Source: JAJFJD01 sp965228695 (lineage in GTDB: Bacteria; Pseudomonadota; Alphaproteobacteria; UBA8366). Taken from it: 64,000 nt of DNA. The stretch lies in contig CBDDIB010000002.1 of the NCBI GenBank assembly GCA_965228695.1, forward strand, positions 1,426,001 to 1,490,000. The letters run 5' to 3'. The notes under the pieces are model-generated. The model was not told the origin of the DNA and did not search any database. It saw only the letters and a program-made list of their open reading frames with translations. Of this stretch, positions 7,545 to 14,907 are shown piece by piece (the stretch's first letter is position 1; every line of letters starts with the position of its first letter). A program made the translations under genes and the position numbers.

Positions 7545-9215
7545 CTACGCCTTAAGCGCCCGGTTCACCGCGCATGTCACCGCCTGTAATGAGGCGGTGA
7601 CGATGTTCGGGTCGCGGCCGACGCCGTAGATCTTCTCGCCGCCGACCTCGGCCTCGACGAAGGCGATGGCGGTGGCGTCCGCGCCCATTCCGACCGAATG
7701 CTCGCTGTAGCTATAGACCTTGATGTCCTTGCCCGTCTCCTTCGTGAGGGCATCCACATAGGCGTCGATCGGGCCGGTGCCGCGGCCTTCGATCTTCACT
7801 TCGCCGCCGTTCTTCTTCACGGTGGCGGTGAGGCGGCGGATTTCCGACGCGTGGGTGTCGGGGATCGTCTGGTGATCGACGAAGCCGTAGGGCGTCTCGG
7901 CCTTGAGGTATTCGGTTTCGAAGGCCGACCAGATGTCCTCCGGCTTCTGCTCCTGCCCGGTGTCGTCGGAGATGCCCTGCACCACGCGGGAGAATTCGAT
8001 CTGGAGGTTACGCGGCATCTGCACGCCGTATTCCTCCTCCATGATATAGGCGATGCCGCCCTTGCCGGACTGGCTGTTGATGCGGATGACTTCTTCATAG
8101 ACCGCGCCGACGTCTTCCGGGTCGATCGGCAGGTAGGGCACGTCCCACTCGCCGCTGTTCGAATCCTTCATCGCCGCCAGGCCCTTCTTGATCGCATCCT
8201 GATGGCTGCCGGAAAAGGCGGTGAAAACCAGTTCGCCCGCGTAGGGATGGCGCGGATGCACCGGCAGCTGGTTGCAGTATTCGGCGGTCGCCCTCAGCTC
8301 GCGCATGTTGCGCATGTCGAGCTGCGAATCGAGGCCCTGGCTCACCATGTTCATGGCCAGCGTGATGATGTCCACGTTGCCGGTGCGCTCGCCGTTGCCG
8401 AACAGGGTGCCTTCGATCCGGTCGGCGCCCGCCATCACGGCGAGTTCGGCGGCCGCAACGCCGGTGCCCCGGTCGTTATGCGGATGCAGCGACAGCACGA
8501 CCCGGTCGCGGTTCGTGAAATTGCGGTGCATCCACTCGATCTGATCGGCGTAGATGTTGGGCGTCGCCACCTCGACCGTGGCCGGCAGGTTGATGATGGT
8601 CTTGTTCGACGGGCTCGCCTCCCAGACGTCCATCACCGCCTCGCAGACCTCGAGCGCGTAGTCGAGTTCGGTCTGCGTGTAGCTCTCGGGCGAGTACTCG
8701 TGGATGACCTCGGTCTCCGGCACCGTGGGGATCAGCTGCTTGATCAGTTCCGCGCCGTCGGTCGCGATCTTCTTCACGCCCGCTCGGTCCTCGCGGAACA
8801 CGACGCGGCGCTGCGTCGTCGAGGTCGAGTTGTAGAGGTGGACGATCGCCCGTTTGGAGCCCGCGATGGAGTCGAAGGTCCGGCGGATCAATTCCTCACG
8901 CGATTGGGTCAGCACCTGGATCGTCACGTCGTCGGGGATCAGGTCCTCGTCGATGATCTGGCGGACGAAAGAGAAATCCGTGTCCGATGCCGAGGGGAAG
9001 CCGACCTCGATTTCCTTGAAGCCCATCTTGCAGAGCGTCTGGAACATGCGAAGCTTGCGCTCCGGTCCCATCGGCTCGATCAGCGCCTGGTTGCCGTCGC
9101 GAAGATCGACGGAACACCAGGTGGGGCATTCGGTGATGGTCTTGGTCGGCCACTGCCGGTCCGGCAAATCGATCTGCGGGAACGGCCTGTATTTTTCCAC
9201 GGGCATGAAAGCCAT
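7545..9215 (-). CDS. leuA: 2-isopropylmalate synthase (type 2, actinobacterial/fungal-like length)
   Basis: At 556 residues this is the long LeuA type. It condenses acetyl-CoA with 2-oxoisovalerate in the first committed step of leucine synthesis in the cytoplasm. The TIM barrel shows the DLRDGNQ catalytic block near residue 40, the metal-binding HPHNDRGTG and the GNGERTGN block. The C-terminal 130 residues form the LeuA dimer regulatory domain that binds leucine, with ATVKKNGGEVKIEGRGTGPID and GVGRDPNIVTASLQAV. The ATG has AGGAG 9 nt upstream. It is preceded by a long untranslated region carrying two leader reading frames and is followed by a strong terminator, so it is a single-gene transcription unit controlled by attenuation (inference). 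Confidence 0.95.
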   Translation of the reverse strand: MAFMPVEKYRPFPQIDLPDRQWPTKTITECPTWCSVDLRDGNQALIEPMGPERKLRMFQTLCKMGFKEIEVGFPSASDTDFSFVRQIIDEDLIPDDVTIQVLTQSREELIRRTFDSIAGSKRAIVHLYNSTSTTQRRVVFREDRAGVKKIATDGAELIKQLIPTVPETEVIHEYSPESYTQTELDYALEVCEAVMDVWEASPSNKTIINLPATVEVATPNIYADQIEWMHRNFTNRDRVVLSLHPHNDRGTGVAAAELAVMAGADRIEGTLFGNGERTGNVDIITLAMNMVSQGLDSQLDMRNMRELRATAEYCNQLPVHPRHPYAGELVFTAFSGSHQDAIKKGLAAMKDSNSGEWDVPYLPIDPEDVGAVYEEVIRINSQSGKGGIAYIMEEEYGVQMPRNLQIEFSRVVQGISDDTGQEQKPEDIWSAFETEYLKAETPYGFVDHQTIPDTHASEIRRLTATVKKNGGEVKIEGRGTGPIDAYVDALTKETGKDIKVYSYSEHSVGMGADATAIAFVEAEVGGEKIYGVGRDPNIVTASLQAVTCAVNRALKA

Positions 9216-9307
9216 GGTCGTAACTCCTGTCTGTCTTCGGCTGCGTCTTTACCGATTTATGGGGTGTTCGTAAACCGCGGCGCGGTTACGGCCACCGGGA
9301 GGCCGCT

Positions 9308-9439
9308 TCAGTCCCGGCGACCGCCGGTAAGTCGCAGCGACAGGACCGGGGTCAAAACCGGGCGGACGACAGACGGCGCATAAGCGCGACCCCGCGGGTC
9401 GGAGTCGGATTCAGGCTGGAAATCTGCAATGGAATTCAT
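9308..9439 (-). CDS. putative second leader peptide upstream of leuA (43 aa)
   Basis: The frame starts at an ATG with AAGG 9 nt upstream. Its last third, SVVRPVLTPVLSLRLTGG, has eight Val/Leu codons in sixteen, the composition expected for a branched-chain amino-acid leader. The codon string CTG CGA CTT recurs from the first leader, and the stop TGA sits within the repeated CTGAAGCG, in the loop of a GGTCGC/GCGGCC stem. A shorter start at the in-frame TTG ahead of ACC CCG GTC CTG is equally possible. Expression is inferred only. Confidence 0.4.
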   Translation of the reverse strand: MNSIADFQPESDSDPRGRAYAPSVVRPVLTPVLSLRLTGGRRD

Positions 9440-9487
9440 CGAATGGAACCTTGTTAACCGGCGGAAAAGCCAGGACGAACGGGCAAC

Positions 9488-9509
9488 CCCGACGCTTCAG
9501 AGCGTCGGG
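9488..9509 (-). promoter_or_regulatory. perfect hairpin overlapping the leader-peptide stop codon
   Basis: CCCGACGCT (9488-9496) and AGCGTCGGG (9501-9509) form a perfect 9-bp stem around a 4-nt loop that contains the leader peptide's TGA on the minus strand. A ribosome finishing or stalling in the leucine codons just upstream would control whether it forms, as in ribosome-mediated attenuators. Confidence 0.6.
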
Positions 9510-9556
9510 CCCATAAGTCGCAGGCCAAGCAGCCGATATCTGGTTCCGATAATCAT
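9497..9556 (-). CDS. leu leader peptide (19 aa, leucine-rich)
   Basis: A short frame reads MIIGTRYRLLGLRLMGPTL and stops at TGA. Five of the last eleven codons are leucine (CTG, CTT, CTG, CTT, CTC), as in ribosome-stalling leader peptides of leucine operons. It lies upstream of leuA on the same strand. The predicted transcription start falls at or one to two bases before its ATG, so the peptide is probably translated leaderless, as is known for trpL in Sinorhizobium. Too short for ordinary gene finding; supported by composition, position and the following hairpin. Confidence 0.65.
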   Translation of the reverse strand: MIIGTRYRLLGLRLMGPTL

Positions 9557-9563
9557 GCCGCGG

Positions 9564-9592
9564 ACTGTAGGCCGAAATGTGAGGGATGGCAA
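9564..9592 (-). promoter_or_regulatory. sigma70-type promoter for the leuA leader
   Basis: On the minus strand TTGCCA (9592-9587, five of six matches to TTGACA) is followed after exactly 17 bp by TACAGT (9569-9564, four of six). The expected start point, about 7 nt further on, coincides with the leader ATG at 9556. Confidence 0.55.
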
Positions 9593-9603
9593 GGGGTTGG
9601 GTG

Positions 9604-10761
9604 CTAACGATGAAGAGTGTGCGCTGTAATCGAGCTATGCAGATTTTCGTTCCGTCCCACGTGGCCGCCGCTCAGGGACGGCGCATCGGCGGGGAAGGGG
9701 CGCGATCCCGTGGTGCGGAACCAACTGTCATGCACCATCGTGTATTTGCGGATCGTCGGCCAGACGACCTCGCCGAGGAATTTTTGATCGCAGTTGAAAG
9801 TCTTGGTGCTGCTCTGCAGGAACGGCGCGTAATGTGGGGCGAGGTCCGGCAAGAGGCCGCCGGTGCCGCCCCACATGCCCGCCAGCAATAGGTCTGTATG
9901 GGTGAAGTAGTCGCGCATCGCGTGGAACAGCGCGCCGCTGTCCCGCCACGCCGTGACGGCCGCGGCCTCGCGCGGATTGATCACGCTGTCGGCGTCGCGC
10001 ACGAGGAAGCGGTCGACGGCCGGGTCGGACGCAACTTCGAAGCGCCAAAACAGCCCTTCCAGGAAGTCGCCGCCGGCGTCTCTCATGATCACGTCGGCGC
10101 CTGTCGCAAGCAGGGCGGCGATTGTTGCGCCGGGCACGTCGCGGCCGCAATAGAAGCGGCAACGCCAGCCGGGATAGATCCGCGGCGCGACCTGCGCGTT
10201 GCGGACGGCACCGTCGAGATAGCGCGGCGTCTGTCCCCACAAGCTGAAGGCGATGACGTTGCGGCGCGGCCGGTCCGGCCGGAAAGCCGGTGCCCGCGCG
10301 TCGGGCAGCGCGCAAAGCGGGGGCCGCGCGGCGGCGCGTTCGTCTTTCAGGGTCAGCGCGCGTTGGCCGTGATGCCGGGCGCGCACGGGATTGCCGAGAC
10401 GGCCGTACAGCTCCGTCAATCCGTCATGGATCGCCGGGCGGGCGGGATGCAGGATGCGCACCCGTTCGAGCCAGACCAGCGCTTCCATGAGCCGCCCGGT
10501 CGACATAAGAATGCGGGCGATGTTCTGCATCGTGTCCGCATCGCGCGGGAATAGCCGATGCGTTTTCTTCAGGCAGTCGAGAGACGCGCCATAATCGCGC
10601 TTCGCGAAACGGTACAGCAAAAGCAGTTTATGCTCGTGCAGGTCGGGCGCGTCCGGGTGCGACTGGATGAGCGCGGCCATCCGGTCGGCGGCGTCGTCGA
10701 CACGTCCGCTGATGTAGAGTTGCTGAATCGCTTCGCGCGTTTCGATGCGGTGCGCGTCCAT
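9604..10761 (-). CDS. TPR protein with C-terminal glycosyltransferase-like domain
   Basis: From the ATG at 10761 (MDAHRIETREAIQQLYISG) the product is 385 residues. Residues 1-140 contain tandem helix pairs typical of TPRs (RVDDAADRMAALIQSHPDAPDLHEHK; the DADTMQNIARILMSTGRLMEALVWLER unit). The remaining part begins NVIAFSLWGQTPRYLDGAVRNA and carries LVRDADS, an acidic DxD-like triad of the kind that binds nucleotide-sugar and metal in GT-A enzymes, followed by a Trp/His-rich end. No family was recognised with certainty; a cytoplasmic sugar transferase is the best guess. A longer start at 10866 is possible. No clear ribosome site helps to choose. Confidence 0.5.
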   Translation of the reverse strand: MDAHRIETREAIQQLYISGRVDDAADRMAALIQSHPDAPDLHEHKLLLLYRFAKRDYGASLDCLKKTHRLFPRDADTMQNIARILMSTGRLMEALVWLERVRILHPARPAIHDGLTELYGRLGNPVRARHHGQRALTLKDERAAARPPLCALPDARAPAFRPDRPRRNVIAFSLWGQTPRYLDGAVRNAQVAPRIYPGWRCRFYCGRDVPGATIAALLATGADVIMRDAGGDFLEGLFWRFEVASDPAVDRFLVRDADSVINPREAAAVTAWRDSGALFHAMRDYFTHTDLLLAGMWGGTGGLLPDLAPHYAPFLQSSTKTFNCDQKFLGEVVWPTIRKYTMVHDSWFRTTGSRPFPADAPSLSGGHVGRNENLHSSITAHTLHR

Positions 10762-10961
10762 GGGCTCTGTCGGCTCGTGAATGGGATGCGCCGTGGCGGC
10801 GCCTGTCGGCCGACCGTATCTTCGGGGTCTTAACGCCGGGTAAATGCGGTTTCCCGGCCTCGCCAAACCTTCCGTCGTTTTACAGCCTGATTGAGCGGCG
10901 TGTTAGACTGGCGTGGGCGGTCACGATGACAGCGTCATTCCGTGCGGTCGAGGAGTCGAAA

Positions 10962-11819
10962 ATGCGGCAGAAAGACGAAAAGGTCGATTTCGCGGTGGCG
11001 CCGGATCAAGTCGCGGCGTTCCAGCGGGATGGGTTTCTGGTCGTGCGCGGCTTGCTCAGCCGCGCGGAAATCTCGCTCATCCGAACGGCTTTGGCAGAAG
11101 ACCCCGCCATCCGATCCAATGGCGTGAATCGCGAAGATGACAGCGGCGCCGTGACGCGGTCGGTGGTCTGGCTTGAACCGGGCGACAGCACCTATGGCCG
11201 GGTCGCGCGCCTGCCGCGCGTGGTGGATACCATGGCCGCCTGTCTCGGCGATGAGGTCTATCACTATCAGGCCAAGCTGAACGCCAAGGAACCTTACGAA
11301 GGCGGTTCCTGGGAATGGCACCAGGACTACGGCTATTGGTACGAGCAAAACTGCCATTATCCGGATATGGGAACAATGATGCTGGCGCTCGACCCATCGA
11401 CGAAAGAAAACGGGTGCCTGCAGGTACTGGCGGGCTCTCACCGTATGGGTACCGTTCAGCACGTCTTCACCGAGGGCGGACAGCGTTGTGCCGATCCCGA
11501 GCGGGTGGGCGAAATCATGAAAGTGCTGGATCTGATCTATTGCGAGCTGGACCCGGGCGATGCGCTGTTCTTTCATTGCAACACGCTGCACCGTTCCGAC
11601 CAAAACCGATCCGATACGCACCGCTGGATGCTATTGGATTGTTACAACACGCGGCATAACAGTCCCTTCAAGGTCGTCGTGCCGGGAACGCCGTACCGGC
11701 CGATAGAGAAAATTCCGGACGACGGCATTCTGTCCGCGGGACTCCGCTTCGCGACCGGCGAGGAGAAGTTCCAATCCACCTATGTCGAAGAACAGAAAAA
11801 GGCCGCCGGCGTGACGTAG
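10962..11819 (+). CDS. phytanoyl-CoA dioxygenase (PhyH) family Fe(II)/2-oxoglutarate oxygenase
   Basis: The ATG at 10962 is preceded by AGGAG at 6 nt, giving 285 residues. The iron triad is visible: H120 and D122 in WEWHQDYGYW, and the distal His210 in TLHRSDQNRSDTHR, whose final Arg221 would bind 2-oxoglutarate. The N-terminal FQRDGFLVVRGLLS is the usual PhyH opening. Members hydroxylate small molecules such as phytanoyl-CoA or ectoine. No ectoine, siderophore or lipid genes adjoin it, so the substrate is unknown. It is transcribed divergently from the TPR gene and converges with the GNAT gene. Confidence 0.85.
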   Translation: MRQKDEKVDFAVAPDQVAAFQRDGFLVVRGLLSRAEISLIRTALAEDPAIRSNGVNREDDSGAVTRSVVWLEPGDSTYGRVARLPRVVDTMAACLGDEVYHYQAKLNAKEPYEGGSWEWHQDYGYWYEQNCHYPDMGTMMLALDPSTKENGCLQVLAGSHRMGTVQHVFTEGGQRCADPERVGEIMKVLDLIYCELDPGDALFFHCNTLHRSDQNRSDTHRWMLLDCYNTRHNSPFKVVVPGTPYRPIEKIPDDGILSAGLRFATGEEKFQSTYVEEQKKAAGVT

Positions 11820-11855
11820 GCGCGCGGGGATGTTTCGCGACCGTGGCGCGACACC

Positions 11856-12515
11856 CTAATGGGGAAGCGAAATTTCCAAGCGATTGCCGGCGTTCCAGAA
11901 TCCGATACGGTTGATCCGCCCGTAGTGCAGATAGGTGAGACCGAGAAGGCGGAGATAGAGAATCCGTCCGGATTCCACGATGCCGGTCTTTGCGCAGGCG
12001 CGCCGTGAGCTCTTGTTTAGGCCGTTGATGATGCCGAGCGACCGGCAGCGGTCTTTTTGCAGAAAATATGCGCGGGCGAACCGGATGACCTGCGGCGCGA
12101 TCCCCTGGCCGCGAAATTCCGGCGCGACCCAGATGCGGGCGCCGAAGAAATCATGCGTCCCGAACCGGAAGCGAAGCCAGTTTTCCTGATCATGCGTGTT
12201 GGTCTCGTAGATCGCGTAGCCGAGGATCCGGTCTTCACGCTCGTAAACGGCATATTTGTCGCCGCGGGCGAGGCCGTCGACCAGCGCGGTCCGGTCGACG
12301 CCGCAAGCCGTCAATCCGCTGATATCGCGCTCGTTCGCCCAGCGGATGCCTGGGGGCGTCGCGCTGGGTTTGAAGGCGCTATGGTCCGTCGCCGTGACGA
12401 TCCAGATATTGATATCGAAGAGCCACGACGGGACGATGCGCCAGAGGAAGTTCTGGATCGAATAGAAGACTCCGGTGTCCGAAACCTTGCGCCGGGATTT
12501 TGAGAGCAACTGCAT
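11856..12515 (-). CDS. GNAT-family N-acetyltransferase
   Basis: In this 219-residue protein the acetyl-CoA pyrophosphate-binding motif A is present as ARIWVAPEFRGQGIAPQVI (R/QxxGxG/A form: RGQGIA), preceded by a beta strand with GYAIYET. An N-terminal extension of about 55 residues (SIQNFLWRIVPSWLFDINIW) is aromatic-rich and hydrophobic, perhaps a membrane-facing helix, which is unusual for the family. The substrate is unknown. It stands alone between convergent and co-directional neighbours, with no obvious operon partner. Confidence 0.65.
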   Translation of the reverse strand: MQLLSKSRRKVSDTGVFYSIQNFLWRIVPSWLFDINIWIVTATDHSAFKPSATPPGIRWANERDISGLTACGVDRTALVDGLARGDKYAVYEREDRILGYAIYETNTHDQENWLRFRFGTHDFFGARIWVAPEFRGQGIAPQVIRFARAYFLQKDRCRSLGIINGLNKSSRRACAKTGIVESGRILYLRLLGLTYLHYGRINRIGFWNAGNRLEISLPH

Positions 12516-12610
12516 GCTTCGCCGCTTGCCGTTCGCACTATCCAGATACTAATTTTAGGACAATACCCTCGGGTCCGGTATAGGCGAGAAGAAGCAGTGC
12601 TTTCGGGCTA

Positions 12611-12630
12611 CGGCGGGTCCGAACCCGCCG
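12611..12630. terminator. GC-rich hairpin downstream of the PanE-like gene
   Basis: Perfect 8-bp stem CGGCGGGT/ACCCGCCG with a CCGA loop, 14 nt past the stop of the ketopantoate reductase-like gene. No T-tract follows on either strand, so it is a weak or factor-dependent terminator at best, or an RNA-end stabiliser. Confidence 0.3.
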
Positions 12631-12643
12631 CTCTCACCGGCGT

Positions 12644-13711
12644 CTAGTTCAGCCGCAGATCCAAGATGTGCTGCGGGCTGGCCTCCAGCTCGCCTTTCTC
12701 GACCCGCTTCACGATATCGGTCAGCGCGGCGTTGGCCGGAGTGTCGATGCCGATCTCCTGGGCCTTGCCGACGATGAATCCGTTCAGGAACTCGATCTCG
12801 GTTCGTCGTCCCTTGACCATGTCCTGCCCCATTGACGGGCGATGCGCGCCGCCGCCTGGTTTGCTGGCCTCTTCCAGGCGGTGGGCGTCGTATTCGGCCT
12901 TGGCCTTGTCGTCGCCTTCGCCGGCGCGGGCGATGACCTCGGGGTCGATGTGATGGATTTCCTCCAACAGATAGCCGAGCGCCTGGCCGACCCGGATCGC
13001 CTCGCTGCCGAGCCGGGCGCCGAACCCGCGCAACACGTCATTGGTCAGGATGTCCTTGCTGATCAGTCCGGTGCAGGCCGACATCCCGTTCGCCATGGCG
13101 TTGGTCACCAGTTTCGACCAGCGCTCGCCCCACAGGTTGTCCGTCACCTTGGCGGAGTCGGACAGCGCGACCAGCCGGTGCACCTCCTTCACGCGGTCGG
13201 TAACGCGGCCGTGCACCTCGCCGACGCGGAACACCGTGTGGCCTTCGCCCTTCTTGCCGCTGGCCCGGCGCACATGGCCCGGCTCGCAGATGTCGACGGT
13301 GATCGAGCTGGCGATCGACCCGACGACGCGGCCCCAGCCGACGACGCCGGCGATGGTTTCCTCGTTGATGCAGTTCTGCAGCGAGACGATGAACCCGCCG
13401 GGCGAGAGATACTGCTGGATCATCGTCGTCGCCCAGGCGGTGTCGTAGGATTTCACGCAGACGAAGGCGATGTCGATGGGATCCTGCTTGCTGAGGTTCT
13501 GAAGCTCGGTGATGTGCAGCGCCTTTAGCGGATCGGTCGACCACTCCGGGACGTCCTGGATATGGCTGATCTTCATGCCGTTGCTGCGCATGGCCTCGAT
13601 ATTCTCGGGCCAGAAATCCACGAAGGTGATGTCCTCGCCCGCCTGCGCCATGTGCGCGCCCGCGTACCCGCCGACCGCGCCCGTTCCGACAATCGCTATC
13701 CGTGGACCCAT
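12644..13711 (-). CDS. 2-dehydropantoate 2-reductase (ketopantoate reductase) family protein
   Basis: The start at 13711 has GAGGAG upstream and produces the dinucleotide fold exactly at the N terminus: MGPRIAIVGTGAVGGYAGAH (GxGxxG). The 355-residue product then shows FVCVKSYDTAWA, the ApbA/PanE strand with its conserved Lys, and a helical C-terminal dimer domain with LWGERWSKLVTNAMANGMSA. PanE makes pantoate for CoA synthesis; this long subgroup also contains enzymes on other 2-oxo acids, so pantothenate synthesis is likely but not certain. No other pan genes are near. An in-frame extension further upstream has no ribosome site and low-complexity Arg/Pro content, and was dropped. Confidence 0.8.
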   Translation of the reverse strand: MGPRIAIVGTGAVGGYAGAHMAQAGEDITFVDFWPENIEAMRSNGMKISHIQDVPEWSTDPLKALHITELQNLSKQDPIDIAFVCVKSYDTAWATTMIQQYLSPGGFIVSLQNCINEETIAGVVGWGRVVGSIASSITVDICEPGHVRRASGKKGEGHTVFRVGEVHGRVTDRVKEVHRLVALSDSAKVTDNLWGERWSKLVTNAMANGMSACTGLISKDILTNDVLRGFGARLGSEAIRVGQALGYLLEEIHHIDPEVIARAGEGDDKAKAEYDAHRLEEASKPGGGAHRPSMGQDMVKGRRTEIEFLNGFIVGKAQEIGIDTPANAALTDIVKRVEKGELEASPQHILDLRLN

Positions 13712-13794
13712 CCGTCTCGCTCCTCTTCCGCCAGATATATTGATTTTTTGCACCGTAAGACGGATCGGGAGGTGCTTGCAAATTCGCGCCTCGG

Positions 13795-13899
13795 CTACGG
13801 CGCCAACAGCAGCTTGATGGCGTAGCCGAGGATGCCGACCGCGGCGACGCCGGCGATCCAGAGGCCGATGAACCAAAGCAGCCGGTGCAGCGTGGACAT
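13795..13899 (-). CDS. DUF2474 small membrane protein of bd-type oxidase
   Basis: A 34-codon frame beginning MSTLHRLLWFIGLWIAGVAA and ending in YAIKLLLAP is a single transmembrane helix with a short basic start. Its ATG overlaps the cydB stop by one base (TGATG), so it is translationally coupled. Size, sequence style (WFxGLWxAGV) and position after cydB match DUF2474, the tiny protein accompanying cyanide-insensitive bd-type quinol oxidases and analogous to CydX. It probably stabilises the oxidase heme site (inference from CydX). Confidence 0.85.
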   Translation of the reverse strand: MSTLHRLLWFIGLWIAGVAAVGILGYAIKLLLAP

Positions 13900-14903
13900 C
13901 AGTGATATCCCTCGGAGGGGTCGACCTTGCCGCGGAACACCCAATAGACATAGGCGGTGTAGCCGAGGATGGTCGGGATCAGCACCGCCGCGCCGATCAG
14001 CAGGAAGAGAAGACTCTTATCCGGTGCCGCCGCCTGCCAGATCGTGATGCTGGTCGGCACCATATAGGGATAGAAGCTGATCCCGATGCCGGCGTAGCAG
14101 AGGATGAACAGGCCGAGCGCCGCGAGGAACGGCTGCGCGTCGCGGCGGTCGGCGAGTCCGCGATAGAGCAACCAGGCGCAGGCGAGCAGCAGCGCGGGGA
14201 CGATCATGCTGAACGCCGCGGTCGGCCAGGTGAACCATCGCTCCAGGTAGATCGGCCGCAGGAAGGGCGTCCAGAGGCTGACCGCGCCGATCAGGGCCAG
14301 TGTGGCCACGCCGGTGATCCAGGCATAGCGGCGCACTTGCCGCTGCAGCGCGCCGTCCGTCTTCATGACGAGCCAGGTCGCGCCGAGCAGCGCGTAGCCG
14401 ATGACAAGGGCGCCGCCGGTCAACAGGCTGAAGGGCGTCAGCCAATCCCACCAGCCGCCGGCATAGGCCCGGTTCGCGACGTCGATGCCCTGCACCAGCG
14501 CGCCGAGCGCGATGCCTTGCGCGAAGGCCGCGATGACCGATCCGCCGGCGAAACTCCAGTCCCAAAGGAAGCGGCCGCGTTGCGTCCGCCAGCGGAACTC
14601 GAAGGCGACGCCGCGGAAGATCAGGCCGAGCAGCATGGCGATGATGGGGGCGTAGAGCGCGGGCAGGATCGTCGCGTAGGCCAGCGGAAAGACCGCGAAC
14701 AGCCCGCCGCCGCCGAGGACGAGCCACGTCTCGTTGCCATCCCAGACCGGCGCGATCGAATTCATGGCGACTGCACGGTCGTGTTCGCCCCGAATCAGCG
14801 GGAACAGAATGCCGACGCCCAGATCGAAGCCATCGAGGATGACATAGGCCAGGACGGCGAAGGCGATCAGCGCGGCCCAGATGAGGGGAAGATCGAATTC
14901 CAT
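13899..14903 (-). CDS. cydB: cytochrome bd-type quinol oxidase subunit II
   Basis: A 334-residue inner-membrane protein (a GTG just before the ATG is an alternative start) with about 9 hydrophobic helices. The opening MEFDLPLIWAALIAFAVLAYVILDGFDLGVG is diagnostic of CydB; the acidic DGFDLG is near residue 25, and APVWDGNETWLVLGGGGLFA follows near residue 50. It is shorter than E. coli CydB, as in the CIO branch. It pairs with CydA to oxidise ubiquinol and reduce O2 without proton pumping. Only one base separates it from the cydA stop, and GGGAGGG lies 5 to 8 nt upstream of the start. Confidence 0.95.
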   Translation of the reverse strand: MEFDLPLIWAALIAFAVLAYVILDGFDLGVGILFPLIRGEHDRAVAMNSIAPVWDGNETWLVLGGGGLFAVFPLAYATILPALYAPIIAMLLGLIFRGVAFEFRWRTQRGRFLWDWSFAGGSVIAAFAQGIALGALVQGIDVANRAYAGGWWDWLTPFSLLTGGALVIGYALLGATWLVMKTDGALQRQVRRYAWITGVATLALIGAVSLWTPFLRPIYLERWFTWPTAAFSMIVPALLLACAWLLYRGLADRRDAQPFLAALGLFILCYAGIGISFYPYMVPTSITIWQAAAPDKSLLFLLIGAAVLIPTILGYTAYVYWVFRGKVDPSEGYH

Positions 14904-14907
14904 CACG

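Larger units (their letters stand above)
9216..9603 (-). promoter_or_regulatory. leuA leader region (attenuator, tandem leader frames)
   Basis: This 388-bp gap upstream of leuA holds, in minus-strand order, a sigma70-like promoter, a leucine-rich 19-residue leader frame whose stop codon lies in the loop of a perfect 9-bp hairpin, and a second 43-codon frame rich in Val/Leu. Both frames share CTG CGA CTT A and CTGAAGCG, separated by 13 and 16 nt, in the same frame, with the stop codon inside the second block. A further stem CGCCGGGA/TCCCGGTG follows the second frame. Ribosome-mediated attenuation of leuA is established in proteobacteria; the tandem arrangement is read from the sequence and its function inferred. 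No long T-tract terminator is visible after either hairpin. Confidence 0.65.

Noticed and set aside
7698..9383. Antisense frame of 561 codons opposite leuA
   Set aside because: Mirror of leuA codon bias; His/Arg/Asp-rich with no domain.
9216..9600. Classical intrinsic terminator in the leuA leader
   Set aside because: The hairpins are not followed by a clear T-tract (only TTTT about 25 nt after the first), so no specific terminator was called inside the leader.
13712..13951. N-terminal extension of the ketopantoate reductase-like gene
   Set aside because: Would overlap the DUF2474 gene and cydB, lacks a ribosome site and has Arg-rich noise; GAGGAG at 13725-13720 supports the later start.
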